The translations under genes and the position numbers were made by a program. Below, piece after piece: positions 8,987 to 17,937 of a stretch of 64,000 bases of DNA. The stretch lies in NCBI RefSeq assembly GCF_004792665.1, contig NZ_SRZX01000003.1:296859-360858 (forward strand), given 5' to 3'. The notes below the pieces were generated by a model. That model was not told where the DNA came from, did not search any database, and saw only the letters and a program-made list of their open reading frames with translations. The stretch's first letter is position 1, and the number at the start of each line of letters is the position of its first letter. This DNA is from Marinobacter orientalis (GTDB lineage Bacteria; Pseudomonadota; Gammaproteobacteria; Pseudomonadales; Oleiphilaceae).

Positions 8987-10027
8987 ATGATTCCATTGGA
9001 TCCGGAAAACTGGAGTCTACTGCAAGGTATTATCGTTTTTTGCGTGTGCGCGGCGGTCATTGCAGTGGCCGGCACGCGCATTACCCGGATCGTGGACCAG
9101 CTGGCTGATCGAACGGGAATAGGCGAAGCGGCGGCCGGTGCGGTTCTGTTGGGTGGTTCCACCTCCATCGGCGGTGTTGTGCTCTCGGTGACAGCGGCCT
9201 GGCATGGTCATGCTGAACTGGCCGTGAGCAACGCCTTGGGCGGTATTGCGGTGCAGACGTTTTTCCTCGCGGTTGCGGACATGGTTTACCGTCGCGCCAA
9301 TCTTGAACACGCTGCCGCCTCAGTGCCGAACATGATGCAGAACGGGCTGCTGATCTGCCTGTTGTCGCTGATTCTCTTCGCTCCCTATCTGCCCGAGTTT
9401 ACGATTGCCGGCATTCATCCAATAACGCCGGTCCTGTTGGCGGTCTATATCTACGGTATCTACCTGGTGCGGGGTGCGACGGAGTCCCCCATGTGGCGGC
9501 CTTCCGTTACCAGGGAAACGCGGGAGGACGAGCCCGACGACGTAAATACCATGCCTTCGCTGCCTCGGCTTTCGACTGAGTTTCTTATATTAATGGCAGT
9601 GCTGGGTACTGCAGGCTGGTCACTGGAGCCGGCCGCAACAGTGATCGCGGCCAAGACCAACCTGACCCAGACCGTTGTCGGGGTCATGTTGACAGCAATC
9701 AGTACCTCTATACCCGAATTGGTGACATCCATTGCCGCCGTTCGGCGCGGCGCGCTGACGCTCGCGGTTGGCGGCATCATCGGAGGTAACGCCTTCGATA
9801 CCCTGTTTACCGCCGCCTCTGACATCGCTTACCGGGAGGGCTCGATTTACCATGCCATACCGGAGGATTCCAAATTCTGGGCGGTGCTGACCCTGCTGAT
9901 GTCCGGTGTGCTGATGATGGGGCTGATTCGCCGTGAGCGCGAGGGCATCGGCATGATCGGTATGGAAAGCGTCGTCATTACCGTTCTTTATGTGCTGGGC
10001 GTGGTGCTGTTGCTGACCGGTGGCTGA
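8987..10027 (+). CDS. CaCA-family sodium/calcium-type cation antiporter
   Basis: A 346-residue inner-membrane exchanger with about ten hydrophobic segments and the two inverted alpha repeats of the Ca2+:cation antiporter superfamily. GGSTSIGG (about 57-64) occupies the first repeat and STSIPELVTS together with GGNAFDTLF the second. A hydrophilic loop rich in acidic residues (about 165-185) separates the halves. The ATG at 8987 with AAGGG nine bases ahead is preferred over the upstream frame start at 8942. Ion specificity is not visible. It is divergent from the ftsH-like gene. Confidence 0.85.
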   Translation: MIPLDPENWSLLQGIIVFCVCAAVIAVAGTRITRIVDQLADRTGIGEAAAGAVLLGGSTSIGGVVLSVTAAWHGHAELAVSNALGGIAVQTFFLAVADMVYRRANLEHAAASVPNMMQNGLLICLLSLILFAPYLPEFTIAGIHPITPVLLAVYIYGIYLVRGATESPMWRPSVTRETREDEPDDVNTMPSLPRLSTEFLILMAVLGTAGWSLEPAATVIAAKTNLTQTVVGVMLTAISTSIPELVTSIAAVRRGALTLAVGGIIGGNAFDTLFTAASDIAYREGSIYHAIPEDSKFWAVLTLLMSGVLMMGLIRREREGIGMIGMESVVITVLYVLGVVLLLTGG

Positions 10028-10133
10028 CCTGTCCGGTTAAAGTCTGAGCCGATTACTGTTGCCGGATACGCCACTTGACGCCTTGAGGCTGTTTCGCGAA
10101 CTATGGATAGTCGCTTTCAGCCTCGAGGTTTCA

Positions 10134-10607
10134 ATGAGCCCTCCCTTTTCCGACCAGACCCGGCGCCTTTACAATGAGCGCAAGAACCTGTGCCAGTCTT
10201 TGGAGCTCCAGGGTGTGGTGTTCGCAGGCAGGTTGCCGACGCTGGCCAGGCGCCTGGACAAGTTCGAGTCGGTGGAAGCATACGTAGAGGCGATCAAAGC
10301 CAAGAAGCAGCGCGACCCGGTGCTGTTCACGCTGCAGTTGCTGTCAATTGAAAGTCGCGAGGGCACGCCTGCGGAGGCCATGGAAGCGGTTACCGAGTAT
10401 GCCGAGCCCTTTCGCAACCTGATGCGGGACCTGGCACTGCGGCACAATGTCAACATCATTGGCGGTTCCACACCGGTGAAGGAGGAAGATGGCCAGAGCT
10501 GTATTCTGACGCCCTGTGATTTTCCCTTTGCCCGTAATAGCGGTACGGTCAGGAACCTGAAGGATCGACGGCATGACCTCTACACGGTGAACTGGCGTGG
10601 ACAGTAA
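10134..10607 (+). pseudogene. Remnant of a GNAT/carbon-nitrogen hydrolase fusion with several in-frame deletions
   Basis: The 157-residue open frame is made of conserved blocks of the bifunctional GNAT acetyltransferase/nitrilase-family protein with the parts between them missing. From memory of the family, RRLYNERKNLCQ to AKKQRDPVL is the end of the GNAT half, FTLQLLS to NVNIIGGSTP is the start of the hydrolase half, SCILTPCDFPFAR belongs near the end, and GTVRNLKDRRHDLY is the C-terminus. The catalytic Glu (before FTLQLLS), Lys and Cys segments are all absent. The reading frame is nevertheless open with a plausible GAGG-preceded ATG at 10134. It is either a decayed gene or a retained miniature of unknown use. 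It ends six bases before ydbH. Confidence 0.7.
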
Positions 10608-10613
10608 GCCATC

Positions 10614-12539
10614 ATGACCCGTTCGGTAACGCGCTTCAGGACGTTCGGTCGTTTATTGCTCGGGCTGCTGGTTCTGCTTTTGCTGCTCCTGATTGCGGGG
10701 GGATGGTACGCCCGGGTTGCCTGGGAGGAGTGGCGACAGGCACACGGCATCCGCAACCCGGAATGGCAGGGAGTTGATGTGTCTCTGGCCGCGGTCCGGC
10801 TTCAGGATTTCAGCGTGAGCCAGATGCGGGATGGCGAGGTCTATCGCGCCGAGGGCAGGGAGCTGTCATTGGGCTGGAGCTGGCACTGGCATGGGCCGAT
10901 GCTGGACGTAGTGCGAGTGGGACAGTTGACGGTGGAGATCCCGGAATGGCCCGCTAACGAAGGGCAGGACGGGCCGTCTGCAGGTATGCCTGCTGATTTG
11001 CCGCTCTGGCTGCCGGAAACGGTTACCATTGATCAACTTGTTCTCATGCTTCCCGATGGTATACGTGCCCGGGGCGATCTGGCTGTGTCACAGCTTTCGG
11101 TGCCCGACGAGCGGGAACTTGTCACCAATGGCATGAACGTAGAGCTTCCGGTTGCCCCGGTGACCCTGGCGGACTGGCAGCTCCGGGCAGGGCAGGCAAA
11201 TCTGATGTTTGCCGGCAAGGCCAGCGAGCAATCCGCTTCCCTGGAGTTTAACGATGGCACGCGTATCGAGCTGGCCCGGGTCGATGCCCCTGACAACGCC
11301 GCGCAGTTGGATAACGTCAGGGTCAATCTGGCCGGGACAAGACTGAATGCCCGGTATCACCTTCAGTCAATGGCACTGGAGGAACTGACTTTTGAGGGCC
11401 CTGTGGACGCAACTACAGCCACTATCCGTCACCCACAACTACTCCTGCAACCCTGGCGCCTTGCTGGCCGGCTGGAGGTCAGCCTTGAAGCGTTCAGCCT
11501 TGATGGCAGGCTCACGTCGGACGCAGGTGCCGGCGCCGATATTGCTTTCAGCCTTCCGTTCGCTGGCGTCCCGGATCTGGATGCTGAAATGACGGCCAGC
11601 GGCGCAAAGGCAAGTCGGGCACTGTCAAAAACCTTCACCGCGTGGCCGGCGGGACTTGAGATCGACGAGGGCAGCGTCGGGGCGACTCTGGGGGCAAGCT
11701 TGCCATCCCGGGGTGTCCAGATGCAGGGTGAAATCGTCTTTGATGGCGCCGGTGGGTTGTTTGCCAGAACGGCCTGGACCGGTCTCGAAGGCAAGCTCGC
11801 CATTGATCTTTCCGGAGAGCGGCTGGAGATCGACATGCCCGGCCTGGTTCTCGATACCGTCAATCCGGGCATTGCTTTGAAGAATATCGAGGTTTCCGGT
11901 GGCTATCGCTCTGCCACGGCGCAGTTGGGTACGGGCACGCTGACCCTGGAGCACGCCTCCGCACAACTTCTGGGTGGCCGGGTTTACATCGAACCGACGC
12001 AGTGGCAGCTTTCGGAGCTGCCTCTGCGGGTTCCTCTTGAGCTCAATGGCATCGAGCTGTCGGAACTGATGCAGGTGTATCCGGCGCAAGGCCTGGCAGG
12101 CAGTGGTGTGCTTGAGGGCACTATGCCGGTGTGGATCAGCGAGGAGGGGGTCAGCGTTGAGTCGGGACGGATTGAAGCATTGGCCCCCGGGGGCACGCTG
12201 AAACTGCCGGCAGACCGGCTCAGAGCGATGGCGCAGGACAATGAGGTGATGGCGCTGGTGGTGCAGGCTATGCAAAACTTTAACTACTCGGTTCTCAACA
12301 GCACGGTAGACTATGACCGGGATGGTAAGCTTGTTCTGGGATTGCGTCTCGAGGGCAGCAGCCCGGATGTGCGCGACGGTCATCCGATCGTCCTCAATAT
12401 CAACCTGGAAGAAGACATTCCGGCGTTGCTGACCAGCCTGCAGCTCAGTGGCCGGGTCAATGAAGCGGTGACAGAAAAGGTGCGCAAGCTGATGCAGGAG
12501 CGGGAAGCACAGAGCGAGTCTGCCGGATCGGGGAACTAA
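10614..12539 (+). CDS. ydbH: YdbH-family envelope phospholipid transport protein (AsmA-like)
   Basis: A 641-residue protein with one N-terminal transmembrane segment (about 12-29) followed by a long beta-rich AsmA-like periplasmic part ending in the YdbH C-terminal region (SVESGRIEALAPGGTLKLPAD to NINLEEDIPALLTSLQLSGRV). In E. coli YdbH works with YhdP and TamB as a bridge for phospholipids between inner and outer membranes, with YnbE and YdbL encoded next to it. The same ydbH-ynbE-ydbL order follows here with short gaps, which makes the call strong. Slightly shorter than the E. coli protein. Confidence 0.88.
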   Translation: MTRSVTRFRTFGRLLLGLLVLLLLLLIAGGWYARVAWEEWRQAHGIRNPEWQGVDVSLAAVRLQDFSVSQMRDGEVYRAEGRELSLGWSWHWHGPMLDVVRVGQLTVEIPEWPANEGQDGPSAGMPADLPLWLPETVTIDQLVLMLPDGIRARGDLAVSQLSVPDERELVTNGMNVELPVAPVTLADWQLRAGQANLMFAGKASEQSASLEFNDGTRIELARVDAPDNAAQLDNVRVNLAGTRLNARYHLQSMALEELTFEGPVDATTATIRHPQLLLQPWRLAGRLEVSLEAFSLDGRLTSDAGAGADIAFSLPFAGVPDLDAEMTASGAKASRALSKTFTAWPAGLEIDEGSVGATLGASLPSRGVQMQGEIVFDGAGGLFARTAWTGLEGKLAIDLSGERLEIDMPGLVLDTVNPGIALKNIEVSGGYRSATAQLGTGTLTLEHASAQLLGGRVYIEPTQWQLSELPLRVPLELNGIELSELMQVYPAQGLAGSGVLEGTMPVWISEEGVSVESGRIEALAPGGTLKLPADRLRAMAQDNEVMALVVQAMQNFNYSVLNSTVDYDRDGKLVLGLRLEGSSPDVRDGHPIVLNINLEEDIPALLTSLQLSGRVNEAVTEKVRKLMQEREAQSESAGSGN

Positions 12540-12554
12540 TCAGGAGTGTGGTAT

Positions 12555-12773
12555 ATGGATAGGTACAGGCCAGGCATGTTATCCGGTAAGGGGCTGGGCA
12601 CGCCGGTGATGCTGGCGCTTGCTCTGAGTGCGGCGGCATGCACGCCCACGGTACGGATGGAGGCGCCCAGGGAACCCATCACGGTGAATCTTAACGTCAA
12701 GATCCAGCACGAAATCTACGTAAAGGTGGATAAAGACGTGGATGAACTTTTCGGCGAAAAGGGCTTGTTCTGA
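12555..12773 (+). CDS. ynbE: YnbE-family lipoprotein
   Basis: A 72-residue outer-membrane lipoprotein candidate. AGGAG at 12542-12546 supports the ATG at 12555. A hydrophobic signal ends in LSAAAC, followed by the family core PREPITVNLNVKIQHEIYVKVDKDVDELF. YnbE is the partner of YdbH in the E. coli phospholipid bridge. It sits between ydbH (15-base gap) and ydbL (29-base gap), so it is probably translated from one mRNA. Confidence 0.85.
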   Translation: MDRYRPGMLSGKGLGTPVMLALALSAAACTPTVRMEAPREPITVNLNVKIQHEIYVKVDKDVDELFGEKGLF

Positions 12774-12802
12774 TGATCAATTCTGAATTCAGGGAGTCAC
12801 TC

Positions 12803-13147
12803 ATGAAACGGTTTGTTCAACTTGGTGCGCTCATCCTTGTGCTTTGCCTGGCCGTGCCCGCGCTTTCGATGGAACTGGACGAGGCCAAAAGCCGTTTGGA
12901 TGCAGCCAAGCAGCAGGGCCTGGTGGGGGAAACGCCAACCGGTTATCTGGAGGTGGTCAGGGCTGAGGGCAATGCCCAGGGCATCGTTGATGCGATCAAT
13001 AAGGCCCGGCGGGACGAATACGCCCGCATCGCAGAAAAATATGATATTCCCGTGACCCAGGTGGAAACGGTGGCCGGCCAGAAAGCGCTGAACAAAACAC
13101 CGCCGGGACAGCTCATCCTGGTGGATGGTGAGTGGGTCAAAAAATAG
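12803..13147 (+). CDS. ydbL: YdbL-family (DUF1318) periplasmic protein
   Basis: A 114-residue exported protein with a signal peptide (MKRFVQLGALILVLCLAVPALS). The mature part (ELDEAKSRLDAAKQQGLVGETPTGYLEVV to PPGQLILVDGEWVKK) is the DUF1318 fold. YdbL is thought to assist YdbH-YnbE. AGGGAG six bases ahead supports the ATG at 12803; an earlier ATG at 12773 overlaps the ynbE stop but would spoil the signal peptide. The stop touches the next start. Confidence 0.88.
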   Translation: MKRFVQLGALILVLCLAVPALSMELDEAKSRLDAAKQQGLVGETPTGYLEVVRAEGNAQGIVDAINKARRDEYARIAEKYDIPVTQVETVAGQKALNKTPPGQLILVDGEWVKK

Positions 13148-13822
13148 ATGGCTCGCTTTGAGGAAATTGGCACCGCAACCATTCCCGGCAATGGAACCCG
13201 TTTGCGCCTGCTGCAACGCAATGATGAATTCTCGATAAAGATCGCCGGTACCAGCGGAGAACTGATGAACAGCCGGTTACACGGCTCGGAAGATGCCCTG
13301 GCGACACTTGCCTGCGAGCGGATAGCCAGCCAGCCGGAACCTCGCGTGCTGATTGGCGGGTTGGGAATGGGGTTTACCCTGGCTGCGGCGCTATCGGCAC
13401 TGGGGGAAGATGCCCGCGTAACTGTTGCTGAACTGGTTCCCGAGGTTGAGGCGTGGAACCGCGGCGCGCTCGGTAGCGCGGCCGGGCATCCGTTGCATGA
13501 TACCAGGGCCAGTGTTCACATCGGTGACGTGGCGGAGCTGCTCAGGGAGGGCGATGGCAACTGCGATGCCATCCTGCTGGATGTGGACAATGGGCCGGAA
13601 GGGCTTACCCGTAAGGAAAATAACTGGATCTACTCGCCTGCCGGTATTGCGGCGGCACAGAAATCTTTGAGCCCTGACGGCGTACTGGCGTACTGGTCGG
13701 CAGGGCCGGAGCACGCGTTTACCGAGCGGCTGCGCCGCGCCGGATTGTCCGTTGAGCCGGTCACAGTGCGCGCCCTGCGCCCGGGCAAAGGTGCCCGTCA
13801 CGTGATCTGGCTGGCGTGGTAA
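13148..13822 (+). CDS. Spermidine-synthase-like class I methyltransferase-fold protein
   Basis: A 224-residue cytoplasmic protein with a Rossmann SAM/dcSAM-binding core: VLIGGLGMGFTLAAAL (glycine-rich motif I, about 60-75), VAELVPEVEAWNR (motif II acidic residue) and AILLDVDNGPEGL. These resemble spermidine-synthase-like proteins without a known product. The start codon directly follows the ydbL stop (0 bases), so translation is likely coupled and it belongs to the ydbH operon here. Substrate unknown. Confidence 0.75.
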   Translation: MARFEEIGTATIPGNGTRLRLLQRNDEFSIKIAGTSGELMNSRLHGSEDALATLACERIASQPEPRVLIGGLGMGFTLAAALSALGEDARVTVAELVPEVEAWNRGALGSAAGHPLHDTRASVHIGDVAELLREGDGNCDAILLDVDNGPEGLTRKENNWIYSPAGIAAAQKSLSPDGVLAYWSAGPEHAFTERLRRAGLSVEPVTVRALRPGKGARHVIWLAW

Positions 13823-13943
13823 ACCCTCCCCGTTGCCGGATGGCCATTCGAAATACCGCTAGTCGGGTTGTATTTTCGGAGTTAATGGCCAAGTCTTTAC
13901 AGTAAGATCTGATTAATTCTCTGGGATATCGGGAGGCATTTTC

Positions 13944-14477
13944 ATGAAACCTTCAGCGAGTTTGATCGGCGAGCAGGAAGACCACAAGGTGGCTGCGGTT
14001 TTTGACACCGAATCGGACGCCAGGGGAACGGCGAAAGCGATATGTGAGGAAACAAGCCTGACGGATGAACAGGTGACGGTCCTCAGCCCGGACGACCGGC
14101 ATCAGGGTAAGCAACTGGAGCCCGAAGATCGCGGAATCTGGAAGACACTGGTTCGTTCCCATATCGGTCTGGCTATCGTCGGTGCGGTAGCCGGATTTGT
14201 GCTGTTTCTGATACTGAGCACCGTCGGCGTCGGTTTCATAGCCCGTAATGCGGTTGTTGCCGTTTCAGTAATGACCGCCTTTGGGGCGGTATTCGGCATG
14301 CTGGCCGCAGGGGCAGTGACACTCCGTCCGGATCACACGCCGTATCTGGCCAAGGCGCAGTCTGCCCTGAGCGAGGGGAAGTACGTTCTGGCGGTGCACG
14401 CTTCCAGCCTTGAACAGCTTCAGGAGGTAAAGTCGCTTCTCAACGCCCGGAATATTAAAATAATGCCAACCATCTGA
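13944..14477 (+). CDS. Hypothetical two-segment membrane protein
   Basis: A 177-residue protein with a soluble N-terminal part (about 1-72), two adjacent hydrophobic segments (about 75-97 and 102-125), and a soluble C-terminus (KYVLAVHASSLEQLQEVKSLLNARNIKIM). The two soluble parts have a similar alpha/beta look and may fold together on the cytoplasmic side, as in some stress-related membrane proteins, but no family is recognised with confidence. GGGAGG precedes the ATG. It is followed after 26 bases by another membrane protein on the same strand. Confidence 0.6.
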   Translation: MKPSASLIGEQEDHKVAAVFDTESDARGTAKAICEETSLTDEQVTVLSPDDRHQGKQLEPEDRGIWKTLVRSHIGLAIVGAVAGFVLFLILSTVGVGFIARNAVVAVSVMTAFGAVFGMLAAGAVTLRPDHTPYLAKAQSALSEGKYVLAVHASSLEQLQEVKSLLNARNIKIMPTI

Positions 14478-14503
14478 TTTAACAACCAAGCGGGATTCTG
14501 TGT

Positions 14504-14899
14504 ATGCAAGATCTGAAGCGCTCGCGGGTAACCATCATTGCCGTCAGTGCGATGGTTCTGTTTTTTCTCACCAACTATCTGGCGCGCTTCCTGTTCGGAC
14601 TGACGGGCGTGGTGGTGTCGGTGGTGATCGCGGCGTTGATTGCAGCCTATATCAGCTGGTCGGTAGCCCGCATATTGAAGCGGGTGCCGACCAGTGATGA
14701 ACGTGCACGGGTACTGTGGTCCTACGGTGGTTTCCTGGGTGCACTGTTCCTGGCCTGGGCAGCTTACGTCGGACTCTCTGGCGGACTGAATGCGGGCGCC
14801 GTTATATTGCTTCTCAGCCACTACCTGCCATACCCTGCACTTGCCCACCTGATGCTGTCCGATCGCGTAGTGAACAGGCTTGTGGGTGAGCCGGGCTAG
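14504..14899 (+). CDS. Small four-segment membrane protein (ABZJ_00895-like)
   Basis: A 131-residue protein with four predicted transmembrane segments (about 8-28, 33-55, 68-90, 96-115) and little else. It faintly resembles the ABZJ_00895 family of uncharacterised membrane proteins. Its stop overlaps by four bases the stop of the convergent RIO-kinase gene. Function unknown. Confidence 0.55.
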   Translation: MQDLKRSRVTIIAVSAMVLFFLTNYLARFLFGLTGVVVSVVIAALIAAYISWSVARILKRVPTSDERARVLWSYGGFLGALFLAWAAYVGLSGGLNAGAVILLLSHYLPYPALAHLMLSDRVVNRLVGEPG

Positions 14900-15756
14900 T
14901 CGTCGCCTTCCTCGGCATCCCGGGCGCGCTCCTGGCGTTCGCGTTCTTCTTCCTTGGCGGCGTCGATAACCGCCATAAGTTCGTCCACATCGGCGCTTTC
15001 GGTATCGTGCTCGAAGCACCCGGTCAGCCGGCTGTCCGGATGCAGGTCGCCGGTCTCGTAGAGCGCCCAGATTTCCTTGCCGTAATCGGTATTCAGCAGT
15101 TCCGGTGCGAAACGGCCGAAATACCGGCGCATGTTGTCCACGTCCCGCTCCAGCATTTGCTCGGCGCTGTTGTTTCCGGATGCGTTGACCGCCTGGGGCA
15201 GGTCGATAATCACCGGGCCGGTAGCGTCCACCAGCACATTGAATTCTGAAAGGTCACCGTGGATAAGCCCGACGCTGAGCATGCGCACTACATCAGCAAT
15301 CACCTTGCCATGGTAATCCCGCGCCTGTTCAGGGGTCAGTGATACCTCGCCCAGCTGCGGTGCGGCCTTGCCGTCTTCATCGGCAATCATTTCCATCAAC
15401 AGCACGCCATCCACAAACCCGAACGGTTCCGGCACGCGCACACCGGCGCCTGCCAACTGGTAAAGGGCGTCGACCTCGGCGTTCAGCCAGGCGTCTTCCT
15501 GTTCTTTCTGGCCATAACGGGTTTTCTTGCCCATGGCCCGGGCGCGGCGGCTGTTGCGAACCTTGCGCCCCTCCTGATATTGCACGGCCTGCTTGAAGCT
15601 GCGTTTCTGCGCCTCCTTGTAGACCTTGGCACAGCGCACACTGTCGCCGCAGCGCACAACGAATACCTGCGCTTCTTTGCCACTCATTAACTGGTACAAC
15701 ACTTCGTCCACCATGCCGTCGTCGACAAGGGGCTGTAATCGTTTCGGTATCTTCAT
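14896..15756 (-). CDS. RIO1-type serine protein kinase (PA4780-like)
   Basis: A 286-residue cytoplasmic kinase-fold protein. It has the RIO signatures: SGKEAQVFVVRCG (flexible loop and nucleotide binding, about 25-37), AKVYKE (ATP-lysine), LIHGDLSEFNVLV (catalytic loop, Asp near 167) and IIDLPQAV (metal-binding Asp). The C-terminus is highly charged. In eukaryotes and archaea RIO kinases act in small-subunit ribosome maturation; the bacterial role is not established. Monocistronic and convergent with its left neighbour. Confidence 0.85.
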   Translation of the reverse strand: MKIPKRLQPLVDDGMVDEVLYQLMSGKEAQVFVVRCGDSVRCAKVYKEAQKRSFKQAVQYQEGRKVRNSRRARAMGKKTRYGQKEQEDAWLNAEVDALYQLAGAGVRVPEPFGFVDGVLLMEMIADEDGKAAPQLGEVSLTPEQARDYHGKVIADVVRMLSVGLIHGDLSEFNVLVDATGPVIIDLPQAVNASGNNSAEQMLERDVDNMRRYFGRFAPELLNTDYGKEIWALYETGDLHPDSRLTGCFEHDTESADVDELMAVIDAAKEEERERQERARDAEEGDD

Positions 15757-15930
15757 AAATCTGTCGGTTGCCTGGTTCGCCTGGCCGGCAATTCATTTTG
15801 GCCGGCACGTCTGGCCGTATACTACCTGATATTGGCGCCGGAACCCTCATGCACGGAGTGATCTGTAAAAGCTTCAGCTCTCGTAGCTAATCTGCAACAC
15901 TGGCAGAAACATCTGGCAAGGGAGAAAACC

Positions 15931-16623
15931 ATGAACAATGATCCGGTCATGCTTATAACCGGTGCTTCATCCGGAATTGGCGAGGCAACGGCCCGGGAAG
16001 CACACAAGGCGGGTTACCGACTCGTTCTGGCAGCCCGATCGGAGGACAGGCTGAAACACCTGCAAGCCGAACTGGGAGGCAGCGACCGGGTAATGATCGC
16101 CCGGTGTGATGTCCAGAGCATGGAGGACCAGCAGGCAGTTGTGGATAACGCGCTTGCCACCTTCGGGCAGATTGATGCGGTGTTTGCGAATGCCGGTCGT
16201 GGCGGTAAGCCCGGCGGGTTCAGTGGTGCCGACCATGAGGTGTGGAAGGATATGATCCTGACCAACATTTATGGTGCCGGGTTGACGGTCCAGTGCTGCC
16301 TGCCGGCGCTGCGAAAAAGCCGTGGCCATTTGCTGCTTACGGGCTCTGCTGCCGGAAGGACAACCATACCGGGCTCCATGTACAGCGCCACAAAATGGGC
16401 GGTCTCGGCCATCGGTTACGGGGTGAGAGAAGAGCTGCGGGGCTCCGGTATTCGAGTCACGCTGATTGAGCCGGGGATGGTGGATACGCCGTTCTTTGAC
16501 GAACGCCCGGGAAATGCCCTCAAACCGGACGACATTGCCCAGGCCGTTATGTACGCCGTATCGCAACCGGCGCATGTGGACGTCAACGAACTTCTGGTAC
16601 GGCCAACGCCTCCCGTGGAATGA
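15931..16623 (+). CDS. Short-chain dehydrogenase/reductase
   Basis: A 230-residue classical SDR. The NAD(P)-binding TGASSGIGE motif is at about 10-18, NAGRGG at about 89, the catalytic serine in LLTGSAAG and YSATK (Tyr/Lys pair) near 153-157. The length and all catalytic residues fit an active enzyme. GGGAG lies ahead of the ATG. The substrate cannot be told from sequence, and neighbours give no pathway. Confidence 0.88.
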   Translation: MNNDPVMLITGASSGIGEATAREAHKAGYRLVLAARSEDRLKHLQAELGGSDRVMIARCDVQSMEDQQAVVDNALATFGQIDAVFANAGRGGKPGGFSGADHEVWKDMILTNIYGAGLTVQCCLPALRKSRGHLLLTGSAAGRTTIPGSMYSATKWAVSAIGYGVREELRGSGIRVTLIEPGMVDTPFFDERPGNALKPDDIAQAVMYAVSQPAHVDVNELLVRPTPPVE

Positions 16624-16658
16624 GTCTGCCATAGGGTCCGGTGCAAAACGGTGCTTTA

Positions 16659-17072
16659 ATGCTGAAAATTTCCAACACAGTGGAACTGGGTGAGTGGGAA
16701 ATCGAACTGACCCAGATCCGCGCCCAGGGAGCAGGGGGCCAGAACGTCAACAAGGTGGCGTCCGCGGTCCATTTGCGCTTCGACATACTCAACTCCAGCC
16801 TGCCGCCGTTCTACAAGGAACGGTTGATGTCGCTCTCTGACCAGCGCATCAGCAAGGAAGGCATTATTGTTATCAAGGCGCAGAAATACCGCACCCTCGA
16901 GCTGAACAAGGAAGACGCCCTTGAGCGTCTGAAGGAGCTGATTCAGGAGGCAGTGAAGCAGCAGAAAGCACGGCGGCCCACCCGGCCGACCAGAAGCTCC
17001 CAGCGCCGGCGCGTTGATAAAAAGACCAAAAAGGGCAAAACCAAGTCCCTGCGGGGCAAGGTTCAGGTGTGA
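16659..17072 (+). CDS. arfB: Alternative ribosome-rescue factor ArfB (peptidyl-tRNA hydrolase)
   Basis: Releases the peptide from ribosomes stalled without a stop codon. The 137-residue protein carries the release-factor GGQ loop (RAQGAGGQNVNKV at about 22-34) and the ArfB-type basic C-terminal tail (Arg/Lys-rich from about 105) that enters the empty mRNA channel. The ATG at 16659 gives the family-standard N-terminus; a GTG at 16641 with a slightly better upstream purine run is an alternative. Lies 35 bases after the SDR gene on the same strand. Confidence 0.9.
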   Translation: MLKISNTVELGEWEIELTQIRAQGAGGQNVNKVASAVHLRFDILNSSLPPFYKERLMSLSDQRISKEGIIVIKAQKYRTLELNKEDALERLKELIQEAVKQQKARRPTRPTRSSQRRRVDKKTKKGKTKSLRGKVQV

Positions 17073-17127
17073 TCTCCATTGCTTTAGACTGTAATAGGTA
17101 CATGCAATGCAAGAAATGGAGAGTGCT

Positions 17128-17505
17128 ATGACCACCCCAAAAGATCAACTTCGCGTGTTCTACGATGGCGCCTGTCCAAGCTGTGTCAAGGACCGCAAAC
17201 TCTATGAGCGGCTGGCGGGCAAGGCCGGCGAATCGGTAGAGTGGGTTGACATCACCGGCCGTGACGATGAGTTGAGGCAGCGTGGAATCGAGCCGGAAGC
17301 CGCGCTTCAGGAGCTTCATGTCGAAGACAGCGAGGGCAGGATACATCGGGAACTGGATGCCTATATTCTGCTGATGTCACGGGTGTGGCTGCTGAAACCT
17401 CTCGCCTGGCTGATCGGCCTGCCGGTGATCCGCCCGATGTTGGCAAAGCTCTACCACAAATGGGTTGGAGAACGGCTTGAGAAAACCGGGCGTATGCCCA
17501 GGTAA
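17128..17505 (+). CDS. Thiol-disulfide oxidoreductase-like DCC family protein (DUF393)
   Basis: A 125-residue protein starting RVFYDGACPSCVKDR, the DCC family signature with a CxxC motif at about residues 15-18. The C-terminal half is hydrophobic and basic (VWLLKPLAWLIGLPVIRPMLAKLY). GGAGAG five bases ahead supports the ATG at 17128 over 17107. Family proteins are proposed to be thioredoxin-fold redox proteins; the specific role is unknown. Confidence 0.85.
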   Translation: MTTPKDQLRVFYDGACPSCVKDRKLYERLAGKAGESVEWVDITGRDDELRQRGIEPEAALQELHVEDSEGRIHRELDAYILLMSRVWLLKPLAWLIGLPVIRPMLAKLYHKWVGERLEKTGRMPR

Positions 17506-17595
17506 TAGGTCAGACAGAGTCAGGCACGGATCGACGGATCGCGGTATTCAGGCTAGGGTTCAGTTAAGGATTTCCCGAAACTGCGGAGCCCACCA

Positions 17596-17913
17596 ATGCA
17601 AATAGCCTATCGTGCCCGTGACCTGGCAGAAGCCCATATTGTAGCCGGCCTGCTGCAATCAAGAGGTATTGAGACGCATGTTGGTGGCCATTACCTGCAG
17701 GGTGCCATGGGTGAGATCGGTGCTGCGGGATTTACCAACGTTCACGTCGAAGATGAAGACTACCCCCAGGCTCGAACGTTGGTCGCCGAGTACGAGGCCG
17801 CGAGGCCTCCCGAAACCGAACCGGCTGAGGAGGAGGACCGGGCCAACCGCTACGCCACCTGGTTTCTGTTGTTTTTGGCAGTTCTGATGGTGGTGCTGTT
17901 TGGGGCGTTGTGA
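17596..17913 (+). CDS. DUF2007 putative signal-transducing protein with C-terminal membrane anchor
   Basis: A 105-residue protein. Residues 1-65 (AYRARDLAEAHIVAGLLQSRGIETHV to VEDEDYPQARTLV) match the DUF2007 fold, an ACT-like alpha/beta domain related to the N-terminal part of some signalling proteins. An acidic linker follows, then a single transmembrane segment (about 86-104). Ligand and partners are unknown. It is followed after 24 bases by a methyltransferase gene on the same strand. Confidence 0.7.
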   Translation: MQIAYRARDLAEAHIVAGLLQSRGIETHVGGHYLQGAMGEIGAAGFTNVHVEDEDYPQARTLVAEYEAARPPETEPAEEEDRANRYATWFLLFLAVLMVVLFGAL

Positions 17914-17937
17914 GAATCGGCTGAGGAGTTGAAGCCA

